Assembly: GCF_041053055.1 (NCBI RefSeq)
Contig: NZ_CP163443.1
Span: 8,415,001 to 8,479,000 of the forward strand
DNA: 64,000 nt
Reading direction: 5' to 3'
Origin: Streptomyces sp. R41
GTDB taxonomy: Bacteria > Actinomycetota > Actinomycetes > Streptomycetales > Streptomycetaceae
Shown: piece after piece, positions 15,405-26,035 of the stretch
Layout: each line of letters starts with the position of its first letter
How positions within the stretch are numbered: the first letter of the stretch is position 1
Translations under genes and position numbers: made by a program
The notes under the pieces: generated by a model
Databases searched by the model: none
What the model was told of the DNA's origin: nothing
The model's input: only the letters and a program-made list of their open reading frames with translations

Positions 15405-15434
15405 CACATGAAGGCATGAATGAGTCTTCATGTG
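15405..15434. promoter_or_regulatory. ArsR/SmtB-type operator between repressor and metal ATPase
   Basis: CACATGAAG (15405-15413) and CTTCATGTG (15426-15434) are perfect 9-bp inverted arms. A nested pair CATGAA/TTCATG (15415-15420, 15428-15433) has the short 6-bp spacing typical of SmtB-family sites. It overlaps the first ATG of the ATPase frame (15430), which argues for a later start. Confidence 0.7.
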
Positions 15435-15441
15435 TTCCTGT

Positions 15442-17481
<2,040 letters not shown>

Positions 17482-17576
17482 GACGAGTCGTCGGAGCGAA
17501 GGAGGCACGCAGGCCGGGCGAGGTACATGTCGTATTCTCGCCAGCCCCGACCTCGCGCGTGCCCGATGCTTGAGGC

Positions 17577-19058
17577 ATGCGGAACGGGATGCACACGGAC
17601 ATCGAGCGCTGCGTGCGCGCCGTCCAGGCCAAGGACGCGCGCTTCGACGGATGGTTCTTCACGGCGGTGCTGACCACACGGATCTACTGCCGGCCCAGCT
17701 GCCCGGTCGTGCCGCCGAAGCCGGAGAACATGACCTTCTACCCGAGCGCGGCCGCCTGCCAGCAGGCCGGGTTCCGGGCCTGCAAGCGATGCCGCCCGGA
17801 CACCAGCCCCGGCTCGCCCGAGTGGAACCAGCGCGCCGACCTGGTCGCCCGCGCGATGCGGCTGATCGGCGACGGCGTCGTGGACCGCGAGGGCGTCCCC
17901 GGCCTGGCCACCCGGCTCGGCTACAGCACCCGCCAGATCGAACGCCAGCTCCTGGCCGAGCTGGGCGCCGGACCGCTGGCGCTCGCCCGGGCCCAGCGCG
18001 CCCAGACCGCGCGGCTGCTCATCGAGACCACCCCGCTGCCGATGGCGGAGATCGCCTTCGCGGCCGGATTCTCCTCCATCCGCACCTTCAACGACACCGT
18101 GCGCGAGGTCTTCGCGCTCTCCCCGAGCGAGCTCCGCGCCCGCCTGCCCAAGAAGCGGGCGGGAGCCACGCCGGGCGTGCTGAGCCTCCGGCTCCCCTTC
18201 CGAGCACCGCTCAACCCCGACAACCTCTTCGGCCACCTGGCGGCGACCGCCGTACCCGGCGTCGAGGAGTGGCGCGACGGGGCATACCGGCGGACCCTGC
18301 GGCTGCCGTACGGGCACGGGATCGTCGCCCTGACGCCGCGGTCCGACCACATCGCCTGCCGCCTCACCCTCAGTGACCTGCGCGACCTGCCCGTCGCCAT
18401 CAGCCGCTGCCGCCGCATGCTCGACCTGGACGCCGACCCCGTCGCGGTCGACGACCAGCTGCGCGCCGACCCGCTGCTCGCCCCGCTCGTCGACAAGGCA
18501 CCCGGCCGCCGGGTGCCGCGCACGGTCGACGAGGCCGAGTTCGCCGCACGAGCCGTGCTGGGCCAGCAGGTCTCCACGGCTGCTGCCCGCACCCACGCGG
18601 CCCGCCTGGTCGCCGCGCACGGCGAACCGGTCGAGGACCCTGAGGGCGGCCTCACCCACCTCTTCCCCTCGGCCCCGGCACTCGCCGCACTCGATCCCGA
18701 GGCACTCGCGATGCCGCGCACCCGCCGCACCACGTTCACCACGCTGATACGCCAACTCGCCGACGGAACACTTCACTTGGGGGTAGAGAGCGACTGGGCT
18801 GAGGCACGAACCAGGCTGCTGGCGCTTCCCGGCTTCGGCCCCTGGACGGTCGACGTCATCGCCATGCGCGCCCTCGGCGACCCCGACGCCTTCCTCCCCA
18901 CCGACCTCGGAATCCGGCGCGCCGCCCAGGAGTTGGGCCTCCCGTCCACTCCGGCCGCCCTCACGGCACGCGCCGCGGCCTGGCGCCCCTGGCGCGCGTA
19001 CGCGGTCCAGTACCTGTGGGCGACCGACAGTCACCCGATCAACTTCCTTCCCGTATAA
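17577..19058 (+). CDS. alkA: Ada-AlkA fusion: methyl-sensing activator and 3-methyladenine DNA glycosylase
   Basis: A 493-residue three-part protein. The Ada zinc domain (1-80) has the four Cys at 38, 42, 69 and 72 ([15 protein letters not shown]), one of which takes the methyl group from DNA phosphotriesters. An AraC-type helix-turn-helix follows (about 90-190: [35 protein letters not shown]). The C-terminal AlkA half (about 205-490) has the helix-hairpin-helix [19 protein letters not shown] and the catalytic Asp in [11 protein letters not shown]. Only the methyltransferase domain of full-length Ada is missing, and it is encoded by the next gene (ogt, 20 bp downstream). Start uncertain between ATG 17577 and 17589. 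Confidence 0.93.
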   Translation: MRNGMHTDIERCVRAVQAKDARFDGWFFTAVLTTRIYCRPSCPVVPPKPENMTFYPSAAACQQAGFRACKRCRPDTSPGSPEWNQRADLVARAMRLIGDGVVDREGVPGLATRLGYSTRQIERQLLAELGAGPLALARAQRAQTARLLIETTPLPMAEIAFAAGFSSIRTFNDTVREVFALSPSELRARLPKKRAGATPGVLSLRLPFRAPLNPDNLFGHLAATAVPGVEEWRDGAYRRTLRLPYGHGIVALTPRSDHIACRLTLSDLRDLPVAISRCRRMLDLDADPVAVDDQLRADPLLAPLVDKAPGRRVPRTVDEAEFAARAVLGQQVSTAAARTHAARLVAAHGEPVEDPEGGLTHLFPSAPALAALDPEALAMPRTRRTTFTTLIRQLADGTLHLGVESDWAEARTRLLALPGFGPWTVDVIAMRALGDPDAFLPTDLGIRRAAQELGLPSTPAALTARAAAWRPWRAYAVQYLWATDSHPINFLPV

Positions 19059-19077
19059 GCCCGTTCAAGGACATCCA

Positions 19078-19560
19078 GTGAAACAGCACACGGTCATCGA
19101 CAGCCCGTACGGCCCCCTGACACTCGTCGCCGACGGAGGCGTCCTGTGCGGCCTCTACATGGTCGGCCAGCGCCACCGCCCGCCCGAGGAAACCTTCGGC
19201 GAACGCGACGACACACTCTTCGATGAGGCGACCGACCAGCTACGGGCCTATTTCGCAGGCGAGTTGAAGGAGTTCACGCTCGAACTGCGGCTGGCCGGCA
19301 CGTCCTTCCAGCGCAGCGTCTGGGAGCAGCTCCGCGAGATCCCGTACGGCGAGATCCGCTCGTACGGCGAACTGGCCGAGGCCCTCGGCAACCCGGGCGC
19401 CTCCCGCGCGGTCGGCCTCGCCAACGGCAAGAACCCCATCGGCATCATCGTGCCCTGCCACCGCGTCGTCGGCGCGAACGGCAGCCTCACGGGATACGGC
19501 GGCGGCCTGGACCGCAAGAAGCGGCTGCTGGACTTCGAGAGCGGAGCGGCCCTCTTCTAG
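19078..19560 (+). CDS. ogt: Methylated-DNA-[protein]-cysteine S-methyltransferase
   Basis: A 160-residue O6-alkylguanine transferase. The active-site IVPCHRVVG (Cys at about 125) and the upstream helix-turn-helix region [24 protein letters not shown] are intact, as are the Arg-finger segment [12 protein letters not shown] and the closing [18 protein letters not shown]. It repairs O6-methylguanine by irreversible self-alkylation. It starts with GTG and lies 20 bp after the Ada-AlkA stop, so the two form an adaptive-response operon in which the Ada function is split over two proteins. A MITE begins 33 bp after its stop. Confidence 0.95.
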   Translation: MKQHTVIDSPYGPLTLVADGGVLCGLYMVGQRHRPPEETFGERDDTLFDEATDQLRAYFAGELKEFTLELRLAGTSFQRSVWEQLREIPYGEIRSYGELAEALGNPGASRAVGLANGKNPIGIIVPCHRVVGANGSLTGYGGGLDRKKRLLDFESGAALF

Positions 19561-19592
19561 CCGCTCGGCGCGCCGGCCGTTCCGCCCGCCAG

Positions 19593-19812
19593 GGCCTGTC
19601 CGGCGGATCAGGTCGCAGGAGAGCTGCCGCGCCTCATGAGCACAGGTGAGCGGGGCCTGGTGCGTCCAGCTGCAAGACGGAGGAGGGCGACGACGCGGTG
19701 GGGGTCCCCCCCGCTCGAGCGAAGCCGAGAGTGGGGGAGTCGGCAACCGACGACAACGCCGCAGGTGGGCGTGCCAGGCCCCGCGTCTCCGACATGATCC
19801 GCCGGACAGGCC
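19593..19812. mobile_element. MITE, family A copy 2 (non-coding, about 220 bp)
   Basis: It is bounded by GGCCTGTCCGGCGGATCA and TGATCCGCCGGACAGGCC, perfect inverted repeats; counting outward they extend to CCAGGGCC/GGCCCTGG. It is in inverse orientation to the copy at 13611 with high identity throughout (for example GTCGTCGGTTGCCGACTCCC in reverse complement). No TA duplication is visible, unlike the other copies. It separates ogt from the sirtuin remnant and has probably replaced that remnant's 3' end. Confidence 0.8.
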
Positions 19813-20459
19813 CTGGTCGCCCAGCTTGCGCAGGAGTTCGGGCAGGGCGGTGCCGATCGGCTCCCGTACGACCTCGTCGGCCCGCTCGTCGTACGGCGTC
19901 GGCTCGGCGTTGGCGATGATCAGCCGGGTCCCGTGGTCGGCGACACCGGCGAGCCCGGCGGCGGGCCGAACCTGCAGGCTGCTCCGCACGGCGATGAACA
20001 CTTGGCCGGCCTCGGTGATGGCGACCGCCTCACCCGGCACCACCGGGTCGAGCCGCTCGCCGAACATCCGTCGCCGACTTGAGGATCCCACCGCACTCCA
20101 GACACGGCGGGTCCACCTCACCGGCCTCGACCCGGGCGAGCGCGTCCTCCATCGGCTGCCTGGCGTGCCACTTCGTGCAGATGACGCTCCGTGCGGTGCC
20201 GTGCAGTTCCAGCACCTTCCGTGCCGGCATCCCGGCGAGCTGGTGCAATCGGTCCACGTTCTGCGTGATCACCCGGACCGGCACGCCGGACCGCTCCAGC
20301 TCGGCCACGGCCCGGTGCGCCGCGTTCGGCTCCGCCTTCAGCGTCCGTTTCTTGCGCCGCATCTGCCAGGAGCGGCGCCGGATCTCCGGATCTCCCATGT
20401 AGTACTCGTACGTGACGAGCTTCTCGGCCTCCGGGTCCCGCCGCCACAGCCCGCTCGGG
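19813..20459 (-). pseudogene. Decayed sirtuin (Sir2-family NAD-dependent deacylase) copy
   Basis: This is a broken near-duplicate of the intact sirtuin at 23501-24235. Reading on the minus strand from 20459, homology begins at GLWRRDPEAEKLVTYEYYMG, so the first 30 or so residues with the NAD-binding GAGIS motif are missing. The frame is open to about 20070, where a 2-nt deletion (ACCGTGATG reduced to ACGGATG) shifts into another frame that continues as MFGERLDPVVPGEAVAI up to the MITE. Key sites have also changed: CTKC is CTKW (zinc ligand lost) and QNVDG is QNVDR. The last few residues are replaced by the MITE. Homology to the intact gene stops within 10 bp of the kinase stop at 20468. Confidence 0.9.
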
Positions 20460-20467
20460 GACGATGC

Positions 20468-21547
20468 CTACGGCGTGCCGGGAAGCCGGACCGTGACGAG
20501 GAGACCGCCTGCGGGGCGGGGGACGAGGTCGAGGGTCCCGTCGTGGGCGCGGACGATGCTGTGCACGATGGCCAGGCCGAGGCCGACGCCGGCGTGCTCG
20601 TCGGTGCGTACGCGTTCCGTTCCGCGCCGGAAGGGTTCGGTGAGGGTCGGTACGAGTTCCGGGGGGAGCCGACGGCCCGTGTTCTCGACCCGCAGCACGC
20701 TCGTGTCGCCGTGCACCTCGGTGTGGACCGTCACGGTGCCGCCGGCGGGGAGGTTGTGGACGATGGCGTTCTGGACGAGGTTCGTCACCATCCGCAGCAG
20801 GAGCTCCGCGGAGCCGCTGGTCCGGGCCGCCCCGCCGGTGACGTCGAGCGTCATCCGGCGCTGTTCGGCGAGGGGAAGCAGCGTTTCGGCGGCTTCTTCG
20901 GCGACGAGGGAGAGGTCGACGCATCCGCGGGTGAAGTTTCCGCGGTCGCCCCGGCTGAGCAGCAGGAGGGCCTCGGTGAGGTCGATCGCCCGCGTATTGA
21001 CAGCGTGCAGGCGTTCGATGAGTTCGCCCCGGTCTCGCGTGGGGTCCTTGCGGGCGACGTCGAGGAGGGTCCGTGAGATCGCCAGCGGGGTGCGCAGTTC
21101 GTGCGAGGCGTTCGCGGCGAACCTCTGCTGCTCGGCGACGTGGGACTCGAGTTGTTCGAGCATCGAGTCGAACGCGTCGGAGAGTTCACGGAATTCGTCC
21201 TGGCGGCCCTTCATGCGGATCCGGTGGGACAGGGACCCGTTCCCGGCCATCCGTGCCGCATCCGTGATCTGTGTGAGTGGTGCGAGCATCCGGCCGGCGA
21301 GGATCCATCCCCCGACGAGGCCGAACACGAGCAGGAAGACCATCGCCACGGCCGCGGCGGGGGCGAAGGTGTGCACAAGGAGGTAGCGGTTGGGCGAGAT
21401 CCCGAGAAGGCCCTGGGAGTTGTCGGGTACATAGCGCAGCAGGAACACCCACACCACGGCCAGCAGGAGGGAGCCGGCGACGGCGAGGAACCCGGCGTAG
21501 CTGAGGGTGAGTTTCAGTCGGGCGCTGAGCCCTGGGCGTCTAGGCAT
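20468..21547 (-). CDS. Sensor histidine kinase, partner of the VanZ-linked regulator
   Basis: A 359-residue kinase with two membrane helices (about 12-33 and 58-82), HAMP (about 83-135), the H-box FAANASHELRTPLAISRTLL (His at about 146) and an HATPase domain with NLVQNAIVHN, a GVGLGLAIVHSIVRAHDGTL G-box and a short tail. The extracellular loop is only about 25 residues, so the signal is likely sensed at or in the membrane. I chose the ATG at 21547, which overlaps the regulator stop by 8 bp; longer upstream frame has no similarity. Order VanZ, regulator, kinase on one strand suggests one transcript. Confidence 0.9.
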   Translation of the reverse strand: MPRRPGLSARLKLTLSYAGFLAVAGSLLLAVVWVFLLRYVPDNSQGLLGISPNRYLLVHTFAPAAAVAMVFLLVFGLVGGWILAGRMLAPLTQITDAARMAGNGSLSHRIRMKGRQDEFRELSDAFDSMLEQLESHVAEQQRFAANASHELRTPLAISRTLLDVARKDPTRDRGELIERLHAVNTRAIDLTEALLLLSRGDRGNFTRGCVDLSLVAEEAAETLLPLAEQRRMTLDVTGGAARTSGSAELLLRMVTNLVQNAIVHNLPAGGTVTVHTEVHGDTSVLRVENTGRRLPPELVPTLTEPFRRGTERVRTDEHAGVGLGLAIVHSIVRAHDGTLDLVPRPAGGLLVTVRLPGTP

Positions 21548-22235
21548 GCGTACTGCCGGTGCGGCTGGTGTCGGGGCCGGTGTCGATCCGGTAGCCGACG
21601 CCGGGCACCGTGGCGATGATCCATGGTTCGCCGAGCCGTTTGCGCAGTGCGGAAACGGTGATGCGTACGGCGTTGGTGAGGGGGTCGGCGTTCTCGTCCC
21701 AGGCCCGTTCCAGCAGCTCTTCGGCGCTGACGACCCCGCCCTCGGCGGCGACGAGGACTTCAAGCACGGCGAACTGTTTGCGGGTGAGCGCGACGTAGCG
21801 TCCGTCGCGGAAGACCTCCCGGCGGAAGGGGTCGAGCCGCAGGCCCGCGATCTCGCGGACCGGGGGCCGGGCGTACGCGCGTCTGCGGTCGAGCGCCCTC
21901 AGCCGCAGGACGAGCTCCCGCAGCTCGAACGGTTTGGTGAGGTAGTCGTCGGCGCCGAGCTCGAACCCGGAAGCCTTGTCGTCGATCCGGTCGGCGGCGG
22001 TGAGCATGAGGATCGGGATGCCGCTGCCGGAGGCGACGATGCGCCGGGCGACCTCGTCGCCGGAGGGGCCGGGGATGTCGCGGTCGAGGACCGCGAGGTC
22101 GTAGGAGTTGACGCTGAGCAGTTCCAGGGCACAGTCGCCGTCGCCGGCGATGTCGGCGGCGATCGCCTCCAGCCGCAGACCGTCACGGACGGCTTCGGCC
22201 AGGTAGGGCTCGTCCTCAACGATCAGTACGCGCAT
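21540..22235 (-). CDS. OmpR-family response regulator
   Basis: A 231-residue regulator. Receiver domain: VEDEPYLAEAVRDGLR, phospho-acceptor Asp in LAVLDRDIPGPSGDE (about residue 51), Thr in ILMLTAAD and Lys in YLTKPFEL. Effector: ALTRKQFAVLEVLVAA, the helix TNAVRITVSALRKRLG and the wing TVPGVGYRI. It lies 68 bp after the VanZ-like gene and overlaps the kinase gene by 8 bp. Targets unknown. Resistance genes of the vanHAX type are absent, so this is not evidence for glycopeptide resistance. Confidence 0.92.
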   Translation of the reverse strand: MRVLIVEDEPYLAEAVRDGLRLEAIAADIAGDGDCALELLSVNSYDLAVLDRDIPGPSGDEVARRIVASGSGIPILMLTAADRIDDKASGFELGADDYLTKPFELRELVLRLRALDRRRAYARPPVREIAGLRLDPFRREVFRDGRYVALTRKQFAVLEVLVAAEGGVVSAEELLERAWDENADPLTNAVRITVSALRKRLGEPWIIATVPGVGYRIDTGPDTSRTGSTHA

Positions 22236-22303
22236 GTCTGAAGCCTAAGCAGCACAACATATCGCCGACGTATGCAAAGACGTGTGCACACCGGACATGC
22301 GAC

Positions 22304-23008
22304 TCAGCCCGCCGGTGCCGGCGCGGGGCGAGGCTGGTCCGACGGCGCTTTTGCCGTAGTGCGCCACCAGCGGCGCGACGCCAGCCCCGCCAGCACGGCG
22401 CCGGCGGCGTTGACCAGTACGTCGTCCACGGAGGACACCCGGTCCAGCCGCAGGACGTACTGTGCGGTCTCGACCAGGACAGAGCAGCCCGCGCCGAGCG
22501 CCAGGATCCGCGGCACGGACGCCAGCGCCGCGAACCGCATCGGGGCGAAGAACCCCAGCGACGCGAAGACCAGCAGGTTGCCGACGATCCCGAGCGGCCC
22601 CATCGTGACCAGGTCCCGCAGCGGTACCAGGCTCACCCGGGCGGGGACGATGCCGGCCCCGCCGCCCGGCATCATGGTCAGCCACAGGAACGGCACCGTC
22701 CCATGGACCATGCCCACCTCGGCCAGCGACGTCCGCCACGCCGCCGCGACGCCGGCGGCACGCCGACGGTGCGCCAGAGCCCACACCACCAGCGCCGACA
22801 GCGGCAGCGCGACCAACGTCATGAGCACGACTCCGTTGAACGTGTCGAAGCAGCCGTGCCACCGCCCGGCCATGCACCTCGGAGCGGCCATCATGAGCGG
22901 CCCCCGCACGACGAACGCGGCGCCCGCCATGCCGAGGATCGCCAGGCTGATCAGCACGATCCCGCGCGTGCGGCGGGGCGGTGCTGACAGGGATGCGTCG
23001 TGGTTCAT
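22304..23008 (-). CDS. VanZ-like membrane protein
   Basis: A 234-residue protein with about six hydrophobic segments. The last third has the VanZ pattern: VETAQYVLRLDRVSSVDDVLVN in two parts (VETAQYVLRLDR, SSVDDVLVNAAGAVLAG at about 195-213), preceded by NLLVFASLGFFAP. VanZ proteins give low-level teicoplanin resistance in some hosts, but most relatives have no known role. A His/Pro-rich loop HGTVPFLWLTMMPGG lies mid-protein. The Pro/Ala-rich C-terminus is cytoplasmic or disordered. It is co-directional with the regulator/kinase pair downstream. Confidence 0.75.
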   Translation of the reverse strand: MNHDASLSAPPRRTRGIVLISLAILGMAGAAFVVRGPLMMAAPRCMAGRWHGCFDTFNGVVLMTLVALPLSALVVWALAHRRRAAGVAAAWRTSLAEVGMVHGTVPFLWLTMMPGGGAGIVPARVSLVPLRDLVTMGPLGIVGNLLVFASLGFFAPMRFAALASVPRILALGAGCSVLVETAQYVLRLDRVSSVDDVLVNAAGAVLAGLASRRWWRTTAKAPSDQPRPAPAPAG

Positions 23009-23116
23009 GCCCCCATTGGAAACGGAGGGCCGTTGCGGTGGCGTATGCGATTTTCGATACGCCCGCGATACACGGAATCCCCGGCATCAAGGAACTCGCG
23101 CAAGCCGGGCAGTGAG

Positions 23117-23254
23117 ATGGTCCCGCCGCTGGTGATCGCGCCGGCCCCGCTACCGCAGGTGCTGGACGACTCGTCCGTGAACATCGCACTGCCGAGCATC
23201 CAGGACGAGCTCGCCGTCACGCCCGCACATCTGCCCTGGACCGTGAACGCCTAA
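23117..23254 (+). pseudogene. Remnant of a DHA2-type MFS transporter 5' end
   Basis: Only about 35 recognisable residues remain: VLDDSSVNIALPSIQDELAV then TPAHLPWTVNA, which is the first membrane helix and loop of DHA2 drug exporters (usually VLDxTIVNVALPSI...LQWVVNAY). A TAA stop follows at once, and no similarity continues in other frames. It lies in the scarred stretch between the VanZ gene and the intact sirtuin. Confidence 0.55.
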
Positions 23255-23260
23255 AGGCTG

Positions 23261-23497
23261 TCACGTATGGGGCGAGAGTTGTCCCGCGAGGGCGAGGTTG
23301 TGAAGCCGGGCGATGCCGAGCATGGCCTGGTGGACGCAAGTGTTCAGGAGGCCGTGTACGCCGGAACAACTGACCCCGGCACTGCAATGCCCGGGGCGGG
23401 ATCGCGTGTGGTGGAGCCCGGGCGGCCTATGAGGAGGAGTAATCGCTGCCGCGCAGGCCCGAGTTGAAGTGCGCTTCAGGGCGGCGAACAGGGACAA
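23261..23497 (-). pseudogene. Unidentified gene fragment, possibly a transposase 3' remnant
   Basis: An open frame of 78 codons ending LLNTCVHQAMLGIARLHNLA then LAGQLSPHT and a stop. The ordered, hydrophobic C-terminal part looks like real protein, whereas the upstream part is low complexity. I could not assign a family. Its position between an MFS fragment and a duplicated gene suggests debris of a mobile element, but no terminal repeats were identified. Confidence 0.25.
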
Positions 23498-23500
23498 GTC

Positions 23501-24235
23501 CTACTTCCCCTCGGTGGGTAGTCCGCGCAGGAGCTTCGGCAGGGCCGTGCCGATCGGTTCGCGTACGACTTGGTCGGCGAGTTCGTCGTACGGGGTCGGT
23601 TCGGCGTTGACGATGATCAGCTGTGCGCCGTGGTCGGCGGCGACGCCCGCGAGGCCGGCTGCGGGCTGGACCTGGAGGCTGGTGCCTACGGCGATGAAGA
23701 CCTGGCAGGCTTTGGTGATGGCGACGGCCTCGCCGAGGACCACGGGGTCGAGTCGTTCGCCGAACATCACGGTCGCCGACTTGAGGATCCCGCCGCATTC
23801 CAGGCACAGTGGATCGTCCTCACCGGCCTCGACCCGGGCCAGGGCGTCCTCCATGGGGCCGCGTGCGTGGCACTTCGTGCAGACGACACTGCGTGCGGTG
23901 CCGTGCAGTTCGAGCACCTTGCGGGCAGGCAGGCCGGCGAGCTGGTGCAGCCCGTCGACGTTCTGCGTGATGACCCGGACGGGCACCCCGGACTGCTCCA
24001 GCTCGGCCACGGCCCGGTGCGCGGCGTTGGGCTCGGCCTTGAGCGTCCGGTTCTTCCGCCGCATCTGCCACGACCGCCGCCGGATCTCCGGATCCCCCAT
24101 GTAGTACTCGTACGTGACGAGCTTCTCGGCCTCCGGATCCCGCCGCCACAGCCCGTTCGGGCCGCGATAGTCCGGGATCCCGGAATCCGTGGAGATCCCG
24201 GCACCGCTGAGAATGGCGACGAGTGGCTTGGTCAT
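23501..24235 (-). CDS. Sirtuin, NAD-dependent protein deacylase (Sir2 family)
   Basis: A 244-residue sirtuin with all core motifs: GAGISTDSGIPDYRG (about residues 11-25), QNVDGLHQLAG (about 92-102), the catalytic His in VLELHGTARS (about 110), the zinc site CTKC and CLECGG (about 120-148), GTSLQVQPAAGL and IVNAEPTPYD. It removes acyl groups from lysines using NAD and makes O-acetyl-ADP-ribose. ATG 24235 is chosen because the family N-terminus starts here (MTKPLVAILSGAG). A frameshifted near-copy lies at 19813-20459, so the gene was duplicated locally and only this one kept intact. Confidence 0.94.
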   Translation of the reverse strand: MTKPLVAILSGAGISTDSGIPDYRGPNGLWRRDPEAEKLVTYEYYMGDPEIRRRSWQMRRKNRTLKAEPNAAHRAVAELEQSGVPVRVITQNVDGLHQLAGLPARKVLELHGTARSVVCTKCHARGPMEDALARVEAGEDDPLCLECGGILKSATVMFGERLDPVVLGEAVAITKACQVFIAVGTSLQVQPAAGLAGVAADHGAQLIIVNAEPTPYDELADQVVREPIGTALPKLLRGLPTEGK

Positions 24236-24313
24236 GGTGCCGAGGGTAGGTCGTGCGTCCGGACGCGGCGAATGGATATCGCCGGGGCCAGGGGCTGCTG
24301 GACCCTCCGGTGC

Positions 24314-24319
24314 TAGGGT
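24314..24319 (+). promoter_or_regulatory. -10-like element of a probable leaderless promoter
   Basis: TAGGGT lies 6 nt before the ATG of the small VapB-like gene and no Shine-Dalgarno sequence precedes the start, a common leaderless layout in Streptomyces. Confidence 0.4.
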
Positions 24320-24325
24320 CCGCGC

Positions 24326-24526
24326 ATGGCCAAGGTCACCGTCTCGCTCGACGCCGAACTTGTCGTGGAAGTCATGGTGCTCGCGGGCGTGGGCAGTCCC
24401 CAGGACGCCGTCGAACTCGTCGTACGCGACTACATCGAGCGCGGTCACCGCACGGAGGCCAGGATCACCGAGCGCGACGAGGCCCTGCGCGCGGTGGACA
24501 TCAAGCCGCGGGACGTCGAGGGCTGA
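24326..24526 (+). CDS. VapB-like ribbon-helix-helix small protein (orphan antitoxin)
   Basis: A 66-residue protein starting AKVTVSLDAELVVEVMVLAG, a beta-strand followed by a helix as in ribbon-helix-helix DNA-binding antitoxins, then SPQDAVELVVRDYIERGHRT, the second helix. The C-terminus is charged. VapB antitoxins normally precede a PIN-domain toxin; here the next gene is a convergent Nudix hydrolase and no PIN domain is found within several kilobases. It may be a solitary regulator or the remainder of a lost pair. Confidence 0.65.
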   Translation: MAKVTVSLDAELVVEVMVLAGVGSPQDAVELVVRDYIERGHRTEARITERDEALRAVDIKPRDVEG

Positions 24527-24537
24527 ACCGGTTCCGG

Positions 24538-25062
24538 TCAGCCGACCCGGTGGCCGTTCTCCAGTTCCGCCGTTCCCGCGCCCTCCGCCAGCACGTCGAG
24601 CCCGGCGAGTACGCGTCGCCCGAGGGCGCCCGGCAGATATTCGGCGAGCTCTTCGCGGGGCACCAGGCGCCAGGACAGCAGCTCCTCCTCCTGCAAGCGG
24701 ATCGACTTGAGGTCGTCCTCTCCGAGGACGCCGCCGTCGTACAGGTAGGCCACCAATGGCGGCCGCGCCGTCCCGTGCACCCAGTCGACCGCGAGGAGCC
24801 GGCCGAGTTCGACGTCGAGGCCGATCTCTTCGGCCGTCTCGCGGTGTGCGCCCTGGCGTGGGGTCTCCCCGTCGTCCGACTCGACGGTGCCGCCCGGAAG
24901 GGCCCAGCCCTCGCGGTAGTTCGGCTCGACGAGCAGCACCCGCCCTTCGGCGTCGAGGAAAAGGGCGGCGGCGCCGGCGAGGACGCGGGGCAGGCCCGCG
25001 ATGTACGTGGCGAAATCTGGAGTGGTCACCCACGAAGGGTAACGAGAGTCGTCATTCGCCAA
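24538..25062 (-). CDS. NUDIX hydrolase
   Basis: A 174-residue Nudix protein. The Nudix box is GGTVESDDGETPRQGAHRET followed by AEEIGL (about residues 57-82), with the metal-binding EExG and the REtxEE core intact; two extra residues stand between GG and the first Glu relative to the standard box. The C-terminal LLSWRLVPREELAEYLPGAL segment is typical of the family. The substrate is a nucleoside diphosphate linked to another group, not further predictable. It starts 11 bp inside the 3' end of the upstream regulator gene, so the two are probably cotranscribed. Confidence 0.88.
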   Translation of the reverse strand: MANDDSRYPSWVTTPDFATYIAGLPRVLAGAAALFLDAEGRVLLVEPNYREGWALPGGTVESDDGETPRQGAHRETAEEIGLDVELGRLLAVDWVHGTARPPLVAYLYDGGVLGEDDLKSIRLQEEELLSWRLVPREELAEYLPGALGRRVLAGLDVLAEGAGTAELENGHRVG

Positions 25063-25966
25063 GGGCGACGAGCCTGCGCAGCCGTTCCTCGGACTCGCTG
25101 CCCGGCTCGGCGAAGTGGCAGATCAGGCTGAGCCGGGGTGCTTCCTCCACTGCCAGGCGTACGTACGACACTTCGAGGTCGCCGGCCTCGGGGTGCCGGT
25201 AGCGGCGTACGGAGGAGCGGAACTCCACGACGTCGTGGGTCTCCCAGGCCTCCGCGAAGTACGGGCTGGTGTCGATGAGTTCGGCGACCAGCTCGGAGAA
25301 GCGCGGATTGTCGAGTTCGTACGCCGCCTGCTGGCGCAGCAGCCCGGCCATCCAGCGGGCCTCCCGCTCCCACTCCGGCATCAGCGCGCGGATCTCCGGG
25401 ACGCGGAACAGCATCCAGGCGCTGTTGAGTTCGCGGCGCGGGCGGTCCAGCAGGGCCGGGCCGAGGATGCGCTCCTGCGCCGGGTTCCAGGCCAGGATGT
25501 CGAAGCAGCGGTCGATGACGAACGCCGGGTTGGGCATCAGCTTGTCCAGGAAGGTGCGGACGGCGTCCGGGACTTCCAGGGAGCGCTCGGCGGGCTCGGG
25601 CGCCGGAAGGCCCGCGAGCCGGAAGAGGTGGGCCCGCTCCACCTCGTCGAGCCGGAGGGCACGGACCAGGGCGAGCAGGATCTGTGGGGAGACATGGATG
25701 TCACGGCCCTGTTCGAGCCAGGTGTACCAGGTCAGGCTCACGCCGGAGAGCAGCGAGACCTCCTCGCGGCGCAGCCCGGGGGTACGGCGGCGGCCACCCG
25801 GTGGCAGCCCGGTCCCCGCGGGGTCCGCGCGCTCGCGGCGGGAGCGCAGGAACGCGGCGAGGGCCTTGCGGCCGTGATCGTCAGGGACCGGGGCGAGCGC
25901 CTTGCGGGCCTGGTCGCCGGTTCCGGGTGCTGATCCTGGTGTCGCTGCCACCAGTAAATTCTGCAC
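25052..25966 (-). CDS. XRE-family helix-turn-helix regulator with MmyB-like ligand domain
   Basis: A 304-residue regulator. The HTH region reads AAFLRSRRERADP, LRREEVSLLSGVSLTWYTWL and EQGRDIHVSPQILLALVRAL (about residues 34-105), the classic start of MmyB/ClgR-like actinobacterial regulators. The C-terminal MmyB-type PAS-like domain (about 125-290) contains RCFDILAWNP, ALMPEWEREARWMAGLLRQQ and SDLE-like DLEVSYVRLAVEE; related domains bind fatty acids. It starts with GTG and is divergent from the SDR at 26036 with only 69 bp between, so control of that gene is the first guess. Confidence 0.88.
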   Translation of the reverse strand: MQNLLVAATPGSAPGTGDQARKALAPVPDDHGRKALAAFLRSRRERADPAGTGLPPGGRRRTPGLRREEVSLLSGVSLTWYTWLEQGRDIHVSPQILLALVRALRLDEVERAHLFRLAGLPAPEPAERSLEVPDAVRTFLDKLMPNPAFVIDRCFDILAWNPAQERILGPALLDRPRRELNSAWMLFRVPEIRALMPEWEREARWMAGLLRQQAAYELDNPRFSELVAELIDTSPYFAEAWETHDVVEFRSSVRRYRHPEAGDLEVSYVRLAVEEAPRLSLICHFAEPGSESEERLRRLVALGE

Positions 25967-26035
25967 TCTTCAACCGGGGTGCGGCCTGGCGGAGGGTGGA
26001 AGGGAAAGCGAACCCCCTTGTGAAAGGCGGCCCTT

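Noticed and set aside
20468..23008. Vancomycin resistance cluster
   Set aside because: VanZ-like, regulator and kinase genes exist, but vanH, vanA-type ligase and vanX are absent.
24326..25062. Complete toxin-antitoxin pair
   Set aside because: The gene after the VapB-like ORF is a convergent Nudix hydrolase, not a PIN-domain or other toxin.
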